Source: UBA4665 sp036388555
GTDB taxonomy: Bacteria > Patescibacteriota > Saccharimonadia > Saccharimonadales > UBA4665
DNA length: 64,000 bases
Reading direction: 5' to 3'
Assembly (NCBI GenBank): GCA_036388555.1
Contig: DASVRP010000001.1
Location: forward strand, 1-64,000
Below, in pieces: positions 60,143 to 64,000 of the stretch; within the stretch, counting starts at the first letter, position 1, and the number at the start of each line of letters is the position of its first letter. The notes below the pieces were generated by a model. That model made no database searches. It saw nothing but the letters and a program-made list of their open reading frames with translations, and was not told where the DNA came from. The position numbers were made by a program, and so were the translations under genes.

Positions 60143-60634
60143 TTATGCCGGATTTCGTTCCCATTCCTGGTTCATCAACACTTCGTATTCCGCTGGTGTG
60201 ATCTTGGAGAATGTCAGCTCATGGCCGAAGCCGGCGCGCTTATTGACACGGACGCTCAGCGTGCATTTTTCGGACAGTCTATCGGGTGGGAAATAACGGA
60301 GATCAGAACATTTCTCCGGTTCCATGATCTGCGGTGTCCCCTGCCAGCGCGTTACATCGAAGGTAAAGTTGAAGTAGGCGTGGTCGATGAAATTCTGATT
60401 GATATGTACCAGTTTCGCATCCGCCGGATCGATGGTGATACCCAGTTCCTCGGCGGCTTCGCGGACGACAGCCTCCAGGATCGATTCGCCCTCGTCAACT
60501 TTGCCGCCGGCGGCAAAGTCATAGTAGCCGTCATGGTATCCGGTATTAGCCCGCTGCTGCAGTAGGATCTCACCAGCATCATTGCGCAGCACGATGAATA
60601 TGGAGGCTTTCGACAGGAGTCTCGGTACGGTCAT
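60143..60634 (-). CDS. Nudix hydrolase
   Basis: 163 residues. Nudix box GGKVDEGESILEAVVREAAEELGI (all key Glu present) after DFAA; isopentenyl-diphosphate isomerase-like length. Substrate unknown. TATGAT ends 7 nt before the ATG. Confidence 0.9.
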   Translation of the reverse strand: MTVPRLLSKASIFIVLRNDAGEILLQQRANTGYHDGYYDFAAGGKVDEGESILEAVVREAAEELGITIDPADAKLVHINQNFIDHAYFNFTFDVTRWQGTPQIMEPEKCSDLRYFPPDRLSEKCTLSVRVNKRAGFGHELTFSKITPAEYEVLMNQEWERNPA

Positions 60635-60678
60635 GAGTTATATCATACGCTATCTGCGGGTTAAGTACTTATTGAGGC

Positions 60679-60840
60679 TTACGTAGCGTCGGATCTGGCT
60701 ATCGGTGTTTCCACGGTAATCCAGGAATCGTCGTGTGTACACACATATATGATCCTGTCATACTTTTGACCCGTTTCCGGGTTATTGCTCGTATCCCTGG
60801 TTCTCAGTTCCATTGGTTCATTACAGGCAGTACATTGCAT
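60679..60840 (-). CDS. 53-residue zinc-ribbon-like small protein
   Basis: MQCTACNEPMELRTRD with a CxxC pair near the start and VCTHDDSW (Cys and His) near residue 34: a plausible zinc site. TAAAAT ends 7 nt before the ATG. 44 bp upstream of the Nudix gene on the same strand. 60841-61030 holds nothing else certain. Confidence 0.6.
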   Translation of the reverse strand: MQCTACNEPMELRTRDTSNNPETGQKYDRIIYVCTHDDSWITVETPIARSDAT

Positions 60841-61030
60841 AATTACAATTTTATCAGACGTTTGTCATACCCAGCGATCACCAGTTCTTCCCGGGCAGTT
60901 TCCGGGCCAATAAGAATGGCCTGAAGTGCAGTTCTGTTTGGCAGTATTGTAAACAGCCGTAAAAGCACAATTAAAATATTCAGACCATAAGCATATAGTA
61001 GACGGCATTACTAATTTCGGAGGATATTAC

Positions 61031-61468
61031 ATGACAGTTGAATCTATAACTAGCGAATCAAGCACTGCAATGACAACACCGGACGATGAAACTGCAGCGC
61101 CAGACATCAATGATGTCGAACCTTTTTCCGAAGCAGATATTCCATGCCTCACTGAAATCCGAAGCGTAATGGAGAAACACGGTACATTAGGCAGGTTTGC
61201 TATACAGCTTCGTCACCAACATTTCGAATTGGGAGAGAATGAAGCTTTACTTGAGACAGTGGAAGGACGGACCCTCACAAGCGAAACTGTAAGTCTTGAT
61301 GAAGTTGTCTTGGAAGAAGGCGAAGGCCTAATGGTTACATCGATAGATTTATTGGAAGCCCCTACTAAAGAATTGCTTGAACAGCAAGCTGGCCGGCCAC
61401 TGTGCAGATATATCTTCGTTGATACTCCACATGGTTCTGAGCATCAACATATGCCAATTTACAACTAA
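61031..61468 (+). CDS. hypothetical protein, partner of the cupin oxygenase
   Basis: 145 residues. Disordered acidic N-terminus (1-35), then GRFAIQLRHQHFELGENEALLETVEGRTL and a His-rich end (HGSEHQHMPIYN). Good Shine-Dalgarno GGAGG. AT-richer than the core genome. 13 bp before the cupin-type oxygenase gene, so a functional pair or substrate-enzyme pair is possible. Confidence 0.7.
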   Translation: MTVESITSESSTAMTTPDDETAAPDINDVEPFSEADIPCLTEIRSVMEKHGTLGRFAIQLRHQHFELGENEALLETVEGRTLTSETVSLDEVVLEEGEGLMVTSIDLLEAPTKELLEQQAGRPLCRYIFVDTPHGSEHQHMPIYN

Positions 61469-61481
61469 ATCACTCAGACCG

Positions 61482-62030
61482 ATGCCAGCACTGAATTTAG
61501 AAAAAGTATTTACGCAACAAAGACCAACTATATGGAGGCATCTGATCGGACCGTATGATGCTGTTAAACTCACTGACGAACTCTCACAACCCAGTACAGT
61601 GAGCCATGGCATTGAACGTCGTGCAGTTGCCATATTTAGAGCTGGCATGTTGAATTACCCGAATAATCTGAATGAATTCACCGAACTATACAACCAACAA
61701 AAGGGTTACATACTGCAAGATGCCGATATTGACAATATTGTCATCAGAAACTTGAAAGGGCTACTATCGAATAGAGCTCGGACGCGCACCACTATAGCGG
61801 CATACATTTCAGAGAAAGGCCATGCCGTATTGCCACTCCACCGCGACGCCCTTCCAGTTCTGGCTCTACAGATCAGTGGATCAAAGCAATTCGATTTGGT
61901 GAATGCTGAGAGAAATAAGACAGAGGTCATACTTAATCCGGGAGATGGCCTATTCATACCTGCAGGATTAGAACATCAGACTAAAACTTTAGAAAATTCT
62001 AGTCATCTTTGTGTCGAATTCCATCCCTAA
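61482..62030 (+). CDS. cupin/JmjC-like oxygenase
   Basis: 182 residues from the ATG at 61482. LPLHRDALPVLALQISGSKQFDLV supplies an HxD and beta-strand pattern, LNPGDGLFIPAGLEHQ the distal His, as in Fe(II)/2-oxoglutarate protein hydroxylases of the JmjC/cupin-8 type. No Shine-Dalgarno, so translation may be coupled to the gene upstream. Substrate could be that partner or a ribosomal protein. Confidence 0.72.
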   Translation: MPALNLEKVFTQQRPTIWRHLIGPYDAVKLTDELSQPSTVSHGIERRAVAIFRAGMLNYPNNLNEFTELYNQQKGYILQDADIDNIVIRNLKGLLSNRARTRTTIAAYISEKGHAVLPLHRDALPVLALQISGSKQFDLVNAERNKTEVILNPGDGLFIPAGLEHQTKTLENSSHLCVEFHP

Positions 62031-62034
62031 TAAT

Positions 62035-62295
62035 TCATGCCTTATCAACCGTTACGATTAACTCTTCATTACATATAACACTTTTACCACGAGTAGCCCC
62101 TTCTCTCCAATCCAATTTGATGGCGCCTTCTTGGCGAAATAGCTCTGCATTTTCTTTAATTATTCGAATCAGATCACCATCGCGCGTTTCGGTAGCAAGC
62201 CCCAATACATATGGCTGTCCAAGTAGTCCCGCCTTCCTGCGAGTTTCTTTTATTAGCAACTTTATATTTTTCAGTTCATCGTCAATCGTTTTCAT
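62035..62295 (-). CDS. hypothetical protein, 86 residues
   Basis: MKTIDDELKNIKLLIKETRR and later AIKLDWREGATRGKSVIC; charged, soluble, no family recognised. Convergent with the oxygenase gene, 4 bp apart. AT-rich. Confidence 0.55.
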   Translation of the reverse strand: MKTIDDELKNIKLLIKETRRKAGLLGQPYVLGLATETRDGDLIRIIKENAELFRQEGAIKLDWREGATRGKSVICNEELIVTVDKA

Positions 62296-62412
62296 ATTCT
62301 TCCCCCTCTATACGTTCAATATAGCAATATATCCCCGTCCAGAAAAGATTTGTAAGAAACAGTTTTTATTATCAAGCTTATGTTGATCTTAACCTTGAAA
62401 AAACATTCGATA

Positions 62413-63162
62413 TCATACGATATCTTTGGCTGCATTCCGCGCATTCTGGATGCCGACTGCCGATATGACCCCTCCCACTGCCAGCAGCAACGCAGTTGCC
62501 ATAATCCCCCGTTTGAACCCGTCCAGATCGACCGTGTTCCCGACGACCAGCCCTGACCCGGCGATCGCCACCAGTCCGGCGATGCGGGCCACGGCATTGT
62601 TGACCGCCGAACCGACGCCGGCGAACTTGCTGTCGACGGCACCGAGGATGGCGATCGGCAGCACATTGATCGCGAATATCAGCCGCCACGACAGCACATC
62701 CACCATGATCCCGCCCAGCAGCGGCCCGATGATGAAGGCGATACCCGTCCAGGCCGTCCAGCGCCCAATCGCCTTGCCCTGCTCCACCCCTGTGAAACTG
62801 CTCATGATCAGCGCCAGCGAACTAGGCACCAGCAGCGCTCCGGCCACGCCCTGCAGCGCCCGGGCCACCACCAGGAATGTCGCATTCGGTGCCACCGCAC
62901 AGAGGACAGACGTGACGCCGAACCCGACCAGACCATACGCCAGCATCCGCTTCCGCCCGAATATATCAGCTAGTGACCCCGCCGTCAGAATCAGCGCCCC
63001 CAATGTGATCAGATACGCATCGACGACCCACTGCTGTGTCGCCAACCCGCCGCCCAACTCCTCCGATATTGCAGGCAGCGCGACATTGACGACCGAGCCG
63101 TCAAGAAAAGCGACGAAGGAGGCGAGGATGGCTATGAGGAGGATGCGGGATGGGAGGGTCAT
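62413..63162 (-). CDS. MFS transporter (DHA2 type) with internal deletion
   Basis: 249 residues. Residues 1-170 are a normal first half: FLDGSVVNVALPAI, GSLADIFGRKRMLAYGL (motif A) and RALQGVAGALLVPSS. Then FAINVLPIAILGAVDSKFAGVGSAVNNAVARIAG jumps to what is the last third of DHA2 proteins. About 200 residues (roughly six helices) are absent, without a frame break. A dead transporter or a half-size variant. Confidence 0.75.
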   Translation of the reverse strand: MTLPSRILLIAILASFVAFLDGSVVNVALPAISEELGGGLATQQWVVDAYLITLGALILTAGSLADIFGRKRMLAYGLVGFGVTSVLCAVAPNATFLVVARALQGVAGALLVPSSLALIMSSFTGVEQGKAIGRWTAWTGIAFIIGPLLGGIMVDVLSWRLIFAINVLPIAILGAVDSKFAGVGSAVNNAVARIAGLVAIAGSGLVVGNTVDLDGFKRGIMATALLLAVGGVISAVGIQNARNAAKDIV

Positions 63163-63223
63163 TTAATAAATGTTATCGTTAATATGGCTAACTCTTAAGG
63201 GAATCGGGATTCTAATTGTATCC

Positions 63224-64000
63224 ATGTATGACACAGAGTATTTTTTAATTCCTCTGGAAGATGTCAGTACAAAATTGACTCTTCCCTTTCATATTTGTAA
63301 TTATGGCGGATATCGCCTTTCCCTGCATAAATTTAGTAGAAAAGACGTATCTAGTTTTAGAATCAAAATCATTAAGCGACATCTGACTGGTTCCTATGAC
63401 ATAGTACCATTCGACGTAAACGACCAAATAGACCACCAACAAATGGCTTATTCTTTGATTGAATCTAGCGTAGCTCTGCATCTCCTACCTATCTCCGATA
63501 ACCTCGAACCGGCAATCGAAGATCGACTATATTTTGCTATGAGGCGCATACTAGGAATTTATCCGTCACAAGCATCGTGGGTCAGCAGTACTCATGCGAA
63601 AGTTATTTATCGTGGAACACCTAGCACGTTTTATTGCGCCACTAGAATTCGCTTTTTTACTAGTAACATTGCCGATGAATTGAAAAAAGTATTTCAAGCC
63701 GATGTTATAAACGCGGACCATGGTCAAAAGTACAAGACTCTACGTGCCCTTTATAACTCTGCCATCATGCAAGCAGGCTCAAGAGATGTAAGCCGTGTTT
63801 TACTTATTTCTACACTTGAAGCTATATATGTCCAGGATAATCAGGAGGTAGCGTATAAGCTTTCAATGCGTATCGCTAAAAGTACCGACAAACCCCTCAC
63901 GCACGTTAAACGGTTGAAAAAACTATACTCCAAACGAGGTAAGGTAATACATGGATCCTACAAAGGCGAGGTGTTCAGTGATGATGAGCATCATCTACTT
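63224..64000 (+). CDS. HEPN-motif protein, 3' end beyond the window
   Basis: At least 259 residues from the ATG at 63224, with no stop before the edge. N-terminal 0-120 of unknown type; the C-terminal part is helical with RALYNSAIMQAGSRDVSRVLLISTLEAIYV and RGKVIHG, where Arg238-x4-His243 is the HEPN ribonuclease motif. The layout resembles ApeA-type and other HEPN abortive-infection proteins. AT-rich compared with the core. Defence role is inferred and the rest of the gene is needed. Confidence 0.6.
   Translation, partial: MYDTEYFLIPLEDVSTKLTLPFHICNYGGYRLSLHKFSRKDVSSFRIKIIKRHLTGSYDIVPFDVNDQIDHQQMAYSLIESSVALHLLPISDNLEPAIEDRLYFAMRRILGIYPSQASWVSSTHAKVIYRGTPSTFYCATRIRFFTSNIADELKKVFQADVINADHGQKYKTLRALYNSAIMQAGSRDVSRVLLISTLEAIYVQDNQEVAYKLSMRIAKSTDKPLTHVKRLKKLYSKRGKVIHGSYKGEVFSDDEHHLL

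Overview
The window looks like chromosome from a member of Candidatus Saccharibacteria (TM7, Patescibacteria/CPR). The main evidence is the 16S rRNA (minus strand, about 5402-6980), which has U at E. coli position 912 (AAACAUAAAGG where most bacteria have AAACUCAAAG). This atypical base is a reported TM7 signature. Gene content agrees: a solitary VirD4-like ATPase with a proline/glutamine-rich tail, many small membrane-anchored wall enzymes, a lean housekeeping set, no CRISPR array and no insertion sequence. TGA is used as an ordinary stop. No 5S rRNA is in the window.

Region 1-7.3 kb is an rRNA locus on the minus strand, but not a compact operon. In transcription order it holds a 16S promoter, a 16S processing stem, 16S, a terminator-like hairpin, a small membrane protein with a dockerin-like tail, tRNA-Ile, tRNA-Ala, a hairpin, a secreted SGNH hydrolase/discoidin/dockerin protein with its own promoter, a separate promoter with leader, and 23S (cut by the window edge). 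The 23S carries an AT-rich insertion closed by a 13-bp stem. Two tiny genes with near-perfect Shine-Dalgarno sites diverge from the 16S promoter.

Region 8-18 kb carries gyrB-gyrA and the VirD4-like ATPase module. Region 17.8-18.6 kb is a non-coding hub with two divergent, promoter-to-terminator small RNA candidates. Region 18.6-25.8 kb has comM, infC (ATC start) -rpmI-rplT, an oversized RNase P RNA, an ASCH-RNase HI fusion, tRNA-Pro, a third structured RNA, a site-2 protease and rpmB. Region 25.8-31.2 kb is a minus-strand run: an MBL hydrolase, a wHTH protein, miaA overlapping an alkyltransferase-like gene, a HAD phosphatase, and thrS behind a probable T-box. Region 31.6-45.9 kb has nrdR, a glycosyltransferase, a GH46 chitosanase, rdgB, three tRNAs, peptidoglycan-binding and M23 proteins, a TrxR-like flavoprotein, eno-gpmI, SRPBCC and VOC proteins. 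Region 46-60.7 kb is richer in envelope proteins: kup, a beta-lactamase-like hydrolase, M23, a GH43-like protein, an L,D-transpeptidase, and a sigma-70 factor fused to a GXGXG-like repeat tail. The last 3 kb is AT-richer and accessory: a cupin/JmjC-like oxygenase with a partner protein, an internally deleted MFS transporter, and an incomplete protein with a HEPN-type R-x4-H motif.

A theme across the window is start architecture. At least a dozen genes have a sigma-70 -10 hexamer ending only 6-8 nt before ATG and no Shine-Dalgarno, which predicts leaderless mRNAs. Ribosomal-protein, rRNA-adjacent and glycolytic genes instead have good Shine-Dalgarno sites. One small RNA candidate carries the anti-Shine-Dalgarno-like motif CUCACCU three times, which could discriminate between these two mRNA classes. 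All functional statements are inferred from reading the sequence; no database search was run.
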